From an uncultured Clostridia bacterium (GTDB lineage: Bacteria > Bacillota > Clostridia > Oscillospirales > CAG-382), in NCBI GenBank assembly GCA_947305675.1, contig CAMZED010000103.1, positions 1-5,234 on the forward strand: a stretch of 5,234 nt of DNA. The letters are read 5' to 3'. The notes beneath the pieces were generated by a model. The model was given only the letters and a program-made list of their open reading frames with translations, did no database searches and was not told the origin of the DNA. Position numbers and translations under genes: made by a program. Of the stretch, positions 1 to 5,234 are shown piece by piece; the first letter of the stretch is position 1, and each line of letters opens with the position of its first letter.

Positions 1-580
1 AATGCCAGGATATCTCATCGGGTTCTTTTTTCCCTTTCCAAAGTGCAAAATCATAGGGATGATTTTTTATCTCGTTTACGTCGATACGCGCACCTGCTTC
101 CAGTTCGTCCATATTGTGGTGCGAAAGTTTGCCGTATTCCGCGTCGCTTTGTGAATCGAAATAAACATCGTTACCGGAAACGTAAGCGTGGCCGGAATCG
201 ATGAGAGATTCGACAATTTCGATTATTTTGTCGATATTTTCGGTAGCTCTGGGATGAAAGGTAGCTTCTTTAACGCCAAGGCCTTTTGCGTCGACAAAGT
301 ATTCTTTGATATATTTTTCGGCGATCTCGGGGACGGTCGTGCCCGTTTCTTTTGCGGCTCTGATAAGTTTATCGTCTACGTCGGTGAAATTCTGAACGAA
401 AATCACTTTATTTCCGCAAAACTCAAGATATCTGCGGAGCATATCGAAAACAACGAAACATCTTGCGTTGCCTATATGGAAATAATTATATACGGTAGGC
501 CCGCAGACGTACATTCTTACTGTATTGTCGCGGACCGTGAAATCCTCTTTTTGGCGCGTTAAGGTGTTGAAAAGTTTCAT
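1..580 (-). CDS. cysS: Cysteinyl-tRNA synthetase, N-terminal part (cut by window edge)
   Basis: This class Ia aminoacyl-tRNA synthetase activates cysteine with ATP and charges tRNA-Cys in the cytoplasm. Only the first 193 codons lie in the window. Translating the minus strand from the ATG at 580-578 gives the family's N-terminal signature VCGPTVYN (residues 25-32), whose Cys26 matches the first zinc ligand. The ATP-binding HIGN motif (35-38) follows, then FTDVDDK (65-71) and a FALWKGKKE stretch (178-186). The reading ends just before the expected GRPGWHIECS zinc/cysteine-binding segment. The KMSKS loop and the C-terminal tRNA-binding region are outside the window. The start is supported by an AGAGG ribosome binding site 5 bases upstream and by homology beginning at residue 2. 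It is the last gene seen in the minus-strand run, 9 bases after pgsA, so it is probably co-transcribed and translationally coupled. Recognition is firm; completeness cannot be judged. Confidence 0.96.
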   Translation of the reverse strand, partial: MKLFNTLTRQKEDFTVRDNTVRMYVCGPTVYNYFHIGNARCFVVFDMLRRYLEFCGNKVIFVQNFTDVDDKLIRAAKETGTTVPEIAEKYIKEYFVDAKGLGVKEATFHPRATENIDKIIEIVESLIDSGHAYVSGNDVYFDSQSDAEYGKLSHHNMDELEAGARIDVNEIKNHPYDFALWKGKKEPDEISWH

Positions 581-585
581 AAGAT

Positions 586-590
586 CCTCT
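586..590 (-). promoter_or_regulatory. cysS ribosome binding site overlapping the pgsA stop codon
   Basis: On the minus strand the junction reads TAAGAGGATCTTATG. The last A of the pgsA TAA is also the first base of the AGAGG Shine-Dalgarno site, and cysS starts 5 bases further on. Ribosomes finishing pgsA therefore sit on the cysS initiation region, which suggests translational coupling (inference). Confidence 0.7.
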
Positions 591-1207
591 TATTTATTCG
601 TATTGATATATTTCCAATAAGTTTTCATATAGTCGATCCCCGACCAAACTGTGAAGAAAAGCGCGACCGACAGCGACACAACTGACAAAATCCCGTGACC
701 GAACCTGAACGCCGCGGGCTCCAGTATTACAAGCGCGACGGCGATGATCTGCGACATTGTCTTGCATTTTCCCAAAAAGCTTGCCGCTATAACGGCGCCG
801 TTTGAAGAAACAACGACAAGGCGCATCGACGTAACCGTCAACTCACGGAAAACAATAACGACGGCAGTCCAGAAAAACAGGTTTTTTATAACTTCCGCGG
901 GGATCAAAGAATCGAATCCGGCGGAAGAGTAATCGAACATATACTCCGAAAAAGACATTGCGAACATAGAACCGATTATAAGGAACTTATCCGCAAGCGG
1001 ATCCATAAATTTACCGAAATCGGTTATAAGGTGATTCTTTCTTGCAATATAGCCGTCAAAAAAGTCTGTGACGGAAGCGATAATGAACAGAGCGGCGGCT
1101 ATTCCGCGGCTGATGTTCGGGTCTTCGAAAAAATTATATGCCAAAAAGATAACGAAAACCGGAATTATTATGATCCTGCCCAACGTGAGTTTGTTTGGAA
1201 GATTCAT
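590..1207 (-). CDS. pgsA: CDP-diacylglycerol--glycerol-3-phosphate 3-phosphatidyltransferase
   Basis: This integral membrane enzyme transfers a phosphatidyl group from CDP-diacylglycerol to glycerol-3-phosphate. The product is phosphatidylglycerol phosphate, the committed step towards phosphatidylglycerol and cardiolipin. The CDP-alcohol phosphotransferase motif is complete: D48-x2-D51-G52-x2-A55-R56-x8-G65-x3-D69-x3-D73, which holds the metal-binding and catalytic aspartates. The N-terminus (NLPNKLTLGRI) and the later REL-x-VTSMRL (121-130) and GKCKTMSQ (146-153) segments are also typical of PgsA. Hydrophobic stretches near residues 10-25, 34-50, 73-86, 108-125, 130-145, 152-165 and 172-190 fit a multi-pass membrane protein. 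At 205 residues it is a little longer than many PgsA proteins; the extra length is mainly a polar loop near residues 86-106. The ATG has a strong GGAGG site (1219-1215) 7 bases upstream. It lies 19 bases after rimO and 9 before cysS. Other family members, such as phosphatidylserine synthase, are less likely given the N-terminus and context. Confidence 0.95.
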   Translation of the reverse strand: MNLPNKLTLGRIIIIPVFVIFLAYNFFEDPNISRGIAAALFIIASVTDFFDGYIARKNHLITDFGKFMDPLADKFLIIGSMFAMSFSEYMFDYSSAGFDSLIPAEVIKNLFFWTAVVIVFRELTVTSMRLVVVSSNGAVIAASFLGKCKTMSQIIAVALVILEPAAFRFGHGILSVVSLSVALFFTVWSGIDYMKTYWKYINTNK

Positions 1208-1226
1208 TTGATTACCTCCGAATCAT

Positions 1227-2555
1227 TCATCGTACAAGGTTACCGAAAAGATCGTAATCAAGAACTTCGGTGATTTTTACGGTTACGAACTCTCCTTCTT
1301 TTACGCGCCGCGCCGACGAAAAATAAACCTTTCCGTCGATATCGGGCGCGTCGGCATATGAACGGCCGAAGAAACATTCCGATACCTGATCGTATCCTTC
1401 GCAGATAACCTTGATTTCTTTATTTATAAAGCCGGCGTTGTATTCGTTATGTATCTTGTTCTGCAGTTTCATCAAAGCGTCAAGACGCTTTGATTTGGTG
1501 CTTTCAGAAACCTGCTTGGGAAAATCGTAGGCGGGAGTGCCTTCCTCGCGTGAATATTCGAATACACCGAGCCGCTCGAACTTTATCTCTTTAATAAAAT
1601 CACGCAGTTCTTCGAACTGTTTTTGCGTTTCGCCGGGGAAGCCGACGATCAGCGTGCTTCTTATAACAATGCCGGGGACCTCTTTACGCAATTTCGCGAT
1701 GATTTCTTTTATGCTTTGAGAACTGTCGCGGCGGTTCATTCGGCGCAGTATATCGTCATTGATATGCTGAATCGGCATATCGATGTACTTTACAAGCTTT
1801 TTATTGGTTTTGAACTCATTGATGAGTCCGTCGGTGATCCTGTCCGGATAGCAGTAAAGTATGCGGATCCATTCAATGCCTTTGATCTGCGAAAGCTCGG
1901 AAATAAGGCTGTCGAGGCAGTAAGTGCCGTAAATATCTTCTCCGTAACGCGTAGTATCCTGCGCCACAAGGCAAATTTCTTTAACGCCCATTGCGGCTAA
2001 ATTGTTAACTTCGCCGACTATATCCGACATCTGCCTGCTGCGGAACCTCCCGCGGATGCCGGGAATGACGCAGTAAGTACAACAGTTGTCACAGCCTTCG
2101 GCGATCTGAACGTAGGCAAAATGATCCGGAGTTGTTATAACGCGCTCACCTCCGAGTTCCTGCTTGTCGACGTCGTCAAAGCATGCGAAAGTGCCGCCTT
2201 TGTAAGCGACCTCGACAGCTTCACAAATATCGTCAAGAGAGCCGGTTCCGAGAACGCAGTTCACCTCGGGCAGTTCTTTAAGAACTTCTTCTTTATATCT
2301 CTGCGGCAGACAGCCCGTAACGACAATGCCTTTAAGATCACGATTCTTTTTGAGCCAGGCAATATCGAGAATGTTGTCGATCGCTTCGTTTTTGGCGCTT
2401 TCGATAAAAGCGCAGGTGTTTATTACAATAACGTCAGCTTCGATATCTTCGGCGACTATTTCCATACCGTGATCGACAAGTTTTGCAAGCATTACCTCGG
2501 TATTGAGCAGATTTTTCGGACAACCCAATGATACGAATCCTACTTTTACAGCCAT
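1227..2555 (-). CDS. rimO: Ribosomal protein S12 methylthiotransferase RimO
   Basis: This radical-SAM enzyme adds a methylthio group to the beta carbon of a conserved aspartate of ribosomal protein S12 (Asp88/89, depending on numbering). It uses two [4Fe-4S] clusters and S-adenosylmethionine. Three parts are visible. The N-terminal methylthiotransferase domain has cluster cysteines C12 (in GCPKN), C48 (in NTCAF) and C82 (in TGCLPQ). The radical-SAM core has C155-x3-C159-x2-C162 (in GCDNCCTYCVIPGIRGR, with an additional C158). A C-terminal TRAM domain spans about residues 378-442. The segments GRSYADAPDIDG (398-409) and DYDLFGNL (433-440) separate RimO from the tRNA-modifying relative MiaB. 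The length of 442 residues is normal and all six cluster ligands are present. The ATG lies 3 bases after the recX TGA. The only ribosome-binding match is a weak GAGAG (2572-2568), 12 bases away, so initiation probably depends on termination of recX translation. Followed after 19 bases by pgsA, a common clostridial neighbour. Confidence 0.97.
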   Translation of the reverse strand: MAVKVGFVSLGCPKNLLNTEVMLAKLVDHGMEIVAEDIEADVIVINTCAFIESAKNEAIDNILDIAWLKKNRDLKGIVVTGCLPQRYKEEVLKELPEVNCVLGTGSLDDICEAVEVAYKGGTFACFDDVDKQELGGERVITTPDHFAYVQIAEGCDNCCTYCVIPGIRGRFRSRQMSDIVGEVNNLAAMGVKEICLVAQDTTRYGEDIYGTYCLDSLISELSQIKGIEWIRILYCYPDRITDGLINEFKTNKKLVKYIDMPIQHINDDILRRMNRRDSSQSIKEIIAKLRKEVPGIVIRSTLIVGFPGETQKQFEELRDFIKEIKFERLGVFEYSREEGTPAYDFPKQVSESTKSKRLDALMKLQNKIHNEYNAGFINKEIKVICEGYDQVSECFFGRSYADAPDIDGKVYFSSARRVKEGEFVTVKITEVLDYDLFGNLVR

Positions 2556-2558
2556 AAC

Positions 2559-3179
2559 TCAATCGTACTCTCTTTCGTAATTTCTTAATACGTCGGCGAC
2601 GTCGCTTCCGGAAAAACCGGCGCGCATCAGCCCGGCGTAGACTTTGCGGCGATATTTGTCGTCCGACAAAGCGTTTGTGTCGTATTTCTTTTCGATATAT
2701 GCGATTATTCTGCCGCGCTGGTCAATATCGCTGTATTTCGCAAGTGCGTTTTCGATATCTTCTTTAGATATCCCGCGGCGGTAGAGCTGTTCGCGGATCT
2801 TGCCGAGACCCATATTTTTGAACTCGTAAAAAGTCTCGGCATAGCGTTCGGCGAGACGAGCGTCGTCGATATATCCGCGATCCGCAAAAAGATCGGCAAC
2901 ATCCGCGCAAAGATCTTTCGGGAACTTTTTGCTTAATTTATCGAAAAGCTGTTTTTTTGAAAGATCGCCGTACGACAAATGATCAAACGCCTTTTTTATA
3001 CACAGAAGCCTGTCGCGCGCGGAACAGATCTCTTCGTATGTCTCTTCCCCGACGCGGTCGCCTTCGTTTACGCCAAGCGACAAAAGATCGTGCATTGTCA
3101 CCCGGAACGTATCTCCGCCGCAAACAATAACCGCTTCGTTGCTGCCTTCGTTCCTAATGACCGAATCGATTACGTACAT
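2559..3179 (-). CDS. recX: RecX regulatory protein
   Basis: RecX binds RecA and RecA-DNA filaments and modulates recombinase and co-protease activity, acting as an inhibitor in the well-studied cases. The 206-residue protein has a short beta-rich N-terminal segment (about 1-50) like that of Firmicute RecX. Helical three-helix RecX repeats follow: SYGDLSKKQLFDKLSKKFP (about 69-87), DLFADRGYIDDARLAERYAE (about 97-115, containing the hallmark GYIDD-x-R-x-A), and MGLGKIREQLYRRGISKEDI (about 123-142). A final repeat ends in YRRKVYAGLMRAGFSGSDVADVL (about 176-198). It lies 21 bases after recA in the same reading frame and 3 bases before rimO. No good ribosome binding site precedes the ATG, which suggests low, coupled expression. 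The next internal ATG (residue 29) would remove the N-terminal segment, so I keep the upstream start. The position next to recA makes the identification secure. Confidence 0.93.
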   Translation of the reverse strand: MYVIDSVIRNEGSNEAVIVCGGDTFRVTMHDLLSLGVNEGDRVGEETYEEICSARDRLLCIKKAFDHLSYGDLSKKQLFDKLSKKFPKDLCADVADLFADRGYIDDARLAERYAETFYEFKNMGLGKIREQLYRRGISKEDIENALAKYSDIDQRGRIIAYIEKKYDTNALSDDKYRRKVYAGLMRAGFSGSDVADVLRNYEREYD

Positions 3180-3200
3180 ATAAAATACCGAAAATTCAAA

Positions 3201-4268
3201 TTATTCGTTTTCTTCGTCGAAGTAATCCTCGGCGCTGACAGTTGCGGGGCGAGCGGCGTCCTGAGCGGACTTGGTGGCGTTGAGGATCTTGGCGGAAAGT
3301 TCATCGGCAAGCGGCTTGTTCTCTTCGAGAAGAGCTCTGACTTTATCTTTGCCCTGGCCAAGCTTTTCGCCGTTATAAGAGAGCCAGGAACCGCTCTTTT
3401 CGATTATGCCGTTTGCGATGCCGAGTTCGATTATTTCGCTTTCCTTGGAAATACCTTTGCCATATATAATATCGAATTCCGCGGTGCGGAAAGGAGGAGC
3501 AACTTTGTTTTTGACAACTTTGCATTTAACATGGTTGCCGATTATCTCGCTTCCGTTTTTGAGCTGTTCGGATTTGCGAACGTCAAGGCGAACCGAAGCA
3601 TAGAACTTCAAAGCTCTGCCGCCGGTGGTGGTTTCGGGGTTGCCGTAGATCACGCCGACTTTTTCGCGCAGCTGGTTGATGAATATAACGATACAGCTGG
3701 ATTTTGCGATGGCGCCGGAAAGTTTACGTAAAGCCTGAGACATAAGCCTTGCGTGCAAACCAACGTGCGAATCGCCCATATCGCCGTCGATCTCGCTTTT
3801 GGGAACAAGCGCGGCGACAGAGTCGACAACAACAACTTCCACAGCGCCGGAACGGACGAGCGCCTCGGTGATTTCAAGCGCCTGCTCGCCGAAATCGGGC
3901 TGAGAAACAAGCAGCGAATCGGTATCAACACCGAGCGCGCGGGCATAAACGGGGTCGAGCGCGTGTTCAGCGTCGATAAACGCGGCTTCTCCACCGGCTT
4001 TTTGAACTTCGGCGATAACGTGCAGCGCGAGCGTCGTCTTACCGGAGGATTCCGGGCCGAAGATCTCGATTATTCTTCCTTTGGGAACACCGCCGATACC
4101 GAGCGCTATATCGAGCGAAAGCGATCCGGTCGGGACGCTTTTGACTTCCATGCCGACGTTTTCGCCCAATCTCATTATTGAACCCTTTCCGCACTGTTTT
4201 TCTATTTGTGCAAGTGCGGTTTCAAGTGCCTGCCTTTTGCTGTCTTTAACGATATCTTTCGTTGCCAT
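3201..4268 (-). CDS. recA: Recombinase RecA
   Basis: RecA forms ATP-dependent filaments on single-stranded DNA, carries out homologous pairing and strand exchange, and triggers LexA self-cleavage in the SOS response. The 355-residue protein is full length. Visible motifs, in order: the N-terminal helix region (ALETALAQIEKQCGKGSIM), Walker A GPESSGKTT (71-79), FIDAEHALDP (98-106 region, with the catalytic glutamate at E101), and Walker B VVVVDS (145-150, D149). The L1 DNA-binding region EIDGDMGDSHVG (159-170) follows, then FINQLREKVGV (197-207) and L2 with GNPETTTGGRALKFYASVR (209-227). The C-terminus ends in an acidic tail, DYFDEENE. No intein or insertion is present. The ATG has a GGAGG site (4279-4275) 6 bases upstream. 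It is the first gene of the minus-strand operon, with recX following. A sigma-A promoter and a LexA box directly upstream predict SOS induction and autoregulation through LexA. Confidence 0.99.
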   Translation of the reverse strand: MATKDIVKDSKRQALETALAQIEKQCGKGSIMRLGENVGMEVKSVPTGSLSLDIALGIGGVPKGRIIEIFGPESSGKTTLALHVIAEVQKAGGEAAFIDAEHALDPVYARALGVDTDSLLVSQPDFGEQALEITEALVRSGAVEVVVVDSVAALVPKSEIDGDMGDSHVGLHARLMSQALRKLSGAIAKSSCIVIFINQLREKVGVIYGNPETTTGGRALKFYASVRLDVRKSEQLKNGSEIIGNHVKCKVVKNKVAPPFRTAEFDIIYGKGISKESEIIELGIANGIIEKSGSWLSYNGEKLGQGKDKVRALLEENKPLADELSAKILNATKSAQDAARPATVSAEDYFDEENE

Positions 4269-4282
4269 TATTAACCTCCGTG

Positions 4283-4296
4283 CGAACTTTTGTTCT
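4283..4296 (-). promoter_or_regulatory. LexA binding site (SOS box) of recA
   Basis: The plus strand reads CGAACTTTTGTTCT, and the minus strand AGAACAAAAGTTCG. The core GAAC-N4-GTTC (4284-4295) is a perfect inverted repeat and matches the known Gram-positive LexA consensus (CGAAC-N4-GTTCG type). It lies about 7 bases beyond the -10 element, covering the predicted transcription start, and 14 bases before the recA start codon. LexA bound there would block promoter access or escape. lexA itself is not in the window. Confidence 0.9.
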
Positions 4297-4302
4297 TAAT
4301 AT

Positions 4303-4331
4303 AATATATCATATACGTAACTGTTTGTCAA
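4303..4331 (-). promoter_or_regulatory. Sigma-A promoter of the recA operon
   Basis: On the minus strand a perfect -35 element TTGACA (4331-4326) is followed after exactly 17 bases by TATATT (4308-4303), one mismatch from consensus. The predicted start is an A near 4297-4296, giving a leader of about 28 bases that holds the SOS box and the GGAGG site. It is the only strong promoter I find facing recA, so it probably drives recA, recX, rimO, pgsA and cysS. Confidence 0.85.
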
Positions 4332-4385
4332 TGAAATAATTCGCATAAATAATTACAAGTTTTGAATAAGTCTGCAAGATTTTAA

Positions 4386-4405
4386 ATGTTTTATGCAAAA
4401 TACAT
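4386..4405. repeat. Imperfect 20-base palindrome, possible operator
   Basis: The sequence ATGTTTTATGCAAAATACAT matches its own reverse complement at 16 of 20 positions, with perfect outer ATGT/ACAT arms and a central TGCA. It lies about 33 bases upstream of the -35 element proposed for the ABC-ATPase gene, where an activator or repressor could bind. AT-rich DNA yields such symmetry by chance, so this is a weak call and no regulator is identified. Confidence 0.25.
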
Positions 4406-4411
4406 AAACAC

Positions 4412-4420
4412 TGATATAAA
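4412..4420 (+). promoter_or_regulatory. Weak upstream extended -10 candidate for the ABC-ATPase gene
   Basis: TGATATAAA contains an extended -10 (TG-n-TATAAA, one mismatch from TATAAT). No good -35 is found: TATGCA at 4392-4397, with a 17-base spacer, matches TTGACA at only three of six positions. It could be a second, upstream start for the plus-strand gene, but AT-rich DNA makes such matches common. Confidence 0.25.
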
Positions 4421-4438
4421 TTTTTGGGCAATTAAGCA

Positions 4439-4468
4439 CTTACATATTTTTTCGGTTTTTGCTATTAT
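4439..4468 (+). promoter_or_regulatory. Extended -10 promoter of the ABC-ATPase gene
   Basis: TGCTATTAT (4460-4468) is an extended -10 element, with TATTAT one mismatch from TATAAT and the TG correctly placed one base upstream. A modest -35 match, CTTACA (4439-4444), has four of six bases and lies 18 bases away. The start would fall near 4474-4476, giving a leader of roughly 35 bases before the ATG. I infer that this is the main promoter of the plus-strand gene. Confidence 0.6.
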
Positions 4469-4480
4469 ATACAAAGATAA

Positions 4481-4504
4481 TGAGGATGATCCCCTCACAG
4501 GAGG
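4481..4504 (+). promoter_or_regulatory. Leader with competing hairpins around the AGGAGG ribosome binding site
   Basis: The ribosome binding site AGGAGG (4499-4504) is perfect and sits 7 bases before the ATG, which fixes the start. Just upstream, TGAGG (4481-4485) can pair with CCTCA (4493-4497) around a 7-base loop, leaving the site free. Alternatively CCTC (4493-4496) can pair with GAGG (4501-4504) around a 4-base loop, hiding it. The two pairings share CCTC and exclude each other. Both stems are short, so a regulatory role is speculative; the ribosome binding site itself is certain. Confidence 0.4.
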
Positions 4505-4511
4505 TTTCACA

Positions 4512-5234
4512 ATGGCAAGTGTATTTTTTAAGCATCTTTACAAAAGGTATCCCGGCGGAGTGACCGCTGTATCCGATTTCACTCTTGAAATTCAGGATAA
4601 AGAATTCGTAATACTCGTTGGTCCTTCGGGCTGCGGCAAAACCACTACACTGCGTATGATCGCCGGTCTTGAAGAGATCACCGAAGGTGAACTGTTTATT
4701 GACAACAAACGCATTAATGACGTTGCTCCCAAAGACAGGGATATTGCGATGGTTTTCCAGAACTATGCTCTTTATCCGCATATGACAGTGTTCGATAATA
4801 TGGCGTTCGGTCTGAAGCTTCGCAAAGTCAGAAAAGAAGAGATCAAACGCCGCGTTGAAGAAGCTGCCCGCATTCTTGATATAACTCACCTGCTCGACAG
4901 AAAACCGAAGGCTTTGTCCGGCGGTCAGAAACAGCGTGTCGCGCTGGGACGTGCTATCGTTCGTAACCCCATGGTCTTCCTGCTTGACGAGCCGCTTTCC
5001 AACCTCGACGCAAAGCTCCGTGCTTCCATGAGAACCGAGCTTACAAAACTTCACGACAGAGTTCAGACCACGTTTATCTACGTTACGCACGACCAGATCG
5101 AGGCTATGACGATGGCTTCCCGTATAGTTGTTATGAAAGACGGCGTCATCCAACAGGTCGACACTCCTCAGCATCTTTATGATCTGCCCTGCAACCTCTT
5201 TGTTGCCGGCTTTATCGGCACTCCTCAGATGAAC
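4512..5234 (+). CDS. ugpC: ABC transporter ATP-binding protein, UgpC/MsmX/MalK family (cut by window edge)
   Basis: This is the cytoplasmic ATPase of a carbohydrate-type (CUT1) ABC importer. It works as a dimer and powers uptake through partner permeases, with substrates that may be sugars, oligosaccharides or glycerol-3-phosphate. The 241 codons present contain the whole nucleotide-binding domain: Walker A GPSGCGKT (37-44), Q-loop Q83 (VFQNYALYPHMTV), and signature LSGGQ (135-139, followed by K140 where Arg is usual). Walker B VFLLDEP (155-161), D-loop SNLD (163-166) and H-loop H193 (VTHDQ) follow. The reading ends in GFIGTPQMN, a typical family segment just before the C-terminal TOBE/regulatory domain, so roughly the last third is missing. 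No stop occurs up to the window edge. The start is fixed by AGGAGG 7 bases upstream. It is divergent from recA with its own promoter. In Firmicutes such an ATPase often serves several permeases from a stand-alone gene, so substrate cannot be stated, and msmX or msmK would be equally valid names. Confidence 0.95.
   Translation, partial: MASVFFKHLYKRYPGGVTAVSDFTLEIQDKEFVILVGPSGCGKTTTLRMIAGLEEITEGELFIDNKRINDVAPKDRDIAMVFQNYALYPHMTVFDNMAFGLKLRKVRKEEIKRRVEEAARILDITHLLDRKPKALSGGQKQRVALGRAIVRNPMVFLLDEPLSNLDAKLRASMRTELTKLHDRVQTTFIYVTHDQIEAMTMASRIVVMKDGVIQQVDTPQHLYDLPCNLFVAGFIGTPQMN

Larger units (their letters stand above)
4269..4511. other. Divergent intergenic regulatory region
   Basis: This is the only sizeable non-coding stretch, 243 bases between the recA and ABC-ATPase start codons. 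It is markedly more AT-rich than the genes. It holds the recA promoter and LexA box on the recA side. On the other side it holds one good and one weaker plus-strand promoter candidate, an imperfect palindrome and a short leader with a possible hairpin. I see no RNA gene, no open reading frame with a ribosome binding site, and no intrinsic terminator in it. Confidence 0.8.

Noticed and set aside
188..562. A 124-codon plus-strand open frame
   Set aside because: It is the opposite strand of the cysS N-terminus, whose HIGN and zinc-ligand motifs are clear on the minus strand.
1623..2531. Plus-strand open frames of 125 and 136 codons inside rimO
   Set aside because: Both are antisense to rimO, which has all cluster-binding cysteines and full length; neither has a ribosome binding site or known domain.
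3180..3200. Possible terminator between recA and recX
   Set aside because: The 21-base gap has no GC-rich stem and no paired arms followed by a T run on the minus strand, so I see no basis for an intrinsic terminator here.
2979..3731. A 250-codon plus-strand open frame spanning recX and recA
   Set aside because: It is antisense to two firmly identified genes, has no ribosome binding site or recognisable domain, and reflects their codon pattern.
4332..4440. Possible small RNA or riboswitch in the AT-rich spacer
   Set aside because: No stable stems, conserved riboswitch core or terminator could be recognised; apart from the weak palindrome and one weak promoter match the stretch looks unstructured.
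4464..4469. A perfect TATAAT on the minus strand, possible second recA promoter
   Set aside because: It is simply the opposite strand of the AT-rich -10 region of the plus-strand promoter. With a 17-base spacer the -35 would be GGATCA, which does not match, and it lies far upstream of a much better recA promoter.
4440..5174. A 244-codon minus-strand open frame opposite the ABC ATPase
   Set aside because: It lies entirely over the ABC-ATPase gene and its leader. The plus frame has every ABC motif and a perfect ribosome binding site, while this frame shows no recognisable domain.

Overview
The window is ordinary core genome from a Gram-positive bacterium, most likely a clostridial Firmicute (inference). 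The basis is the RecA and RecX sequences, a Bacillus/Clostridium-type LexA box (GAAC-N4-GTTC), GGAGG Shine-Dalgarno sites, and the dense recA-recX-rimO-pgsA clustering. Coding DNA is of moderate GC; the single intergenic region is strongly AT-rich. Species cannot be fixed from the sequence alone.

Layout: positions 4268 down to 1 on the minus strand form one tightly packed run, in transcription order recA, recX, rimO, pgsA, cysS (cysS is cut by the window's left edge). Gaps between genes are 21, 3, 19 and 9 bases. I see no terminator or convincing internal promoter between them, so they are probably one operon. A near-consensus sigma-A promoter (TTGACA, 17-base spacer, TATATT) and a LexA box at the expected transcription start sit in front of recA. 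This predicts that recA, and by read-through at least part of the downstream genes, is induced by DNA damage.

The 243 bases between recA and the next gene (4269-4511) are a divergent regulatory region. On the plus side an extended -10 promoter and a strong AGGAGG ribosome binding site lead into a sugar or glycerol-phosphate type ABC transporter ATPase (UgpC/MsmX/MalK family). That gene runs off the right edge after 241 codons, without its C-terminal regulatory domain.

Functionally, recA and recX are the recombinase and its modulator. rimO modifies ribosomal protein S12, cysS charges tRNA-Cys, and pgsA makes the phosphatidylglycerol precursor: housekeeping genes placed behind a damage-inducible promoter. 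The ABC ATPase is a separate unit. I found no new defence system, mobile element, CRISPR array or RNA gene. The points worth a second look are regulatory: the SOS promoter geometry, the poorly initiated in-frame recX, and the leader of the ATPase gene.
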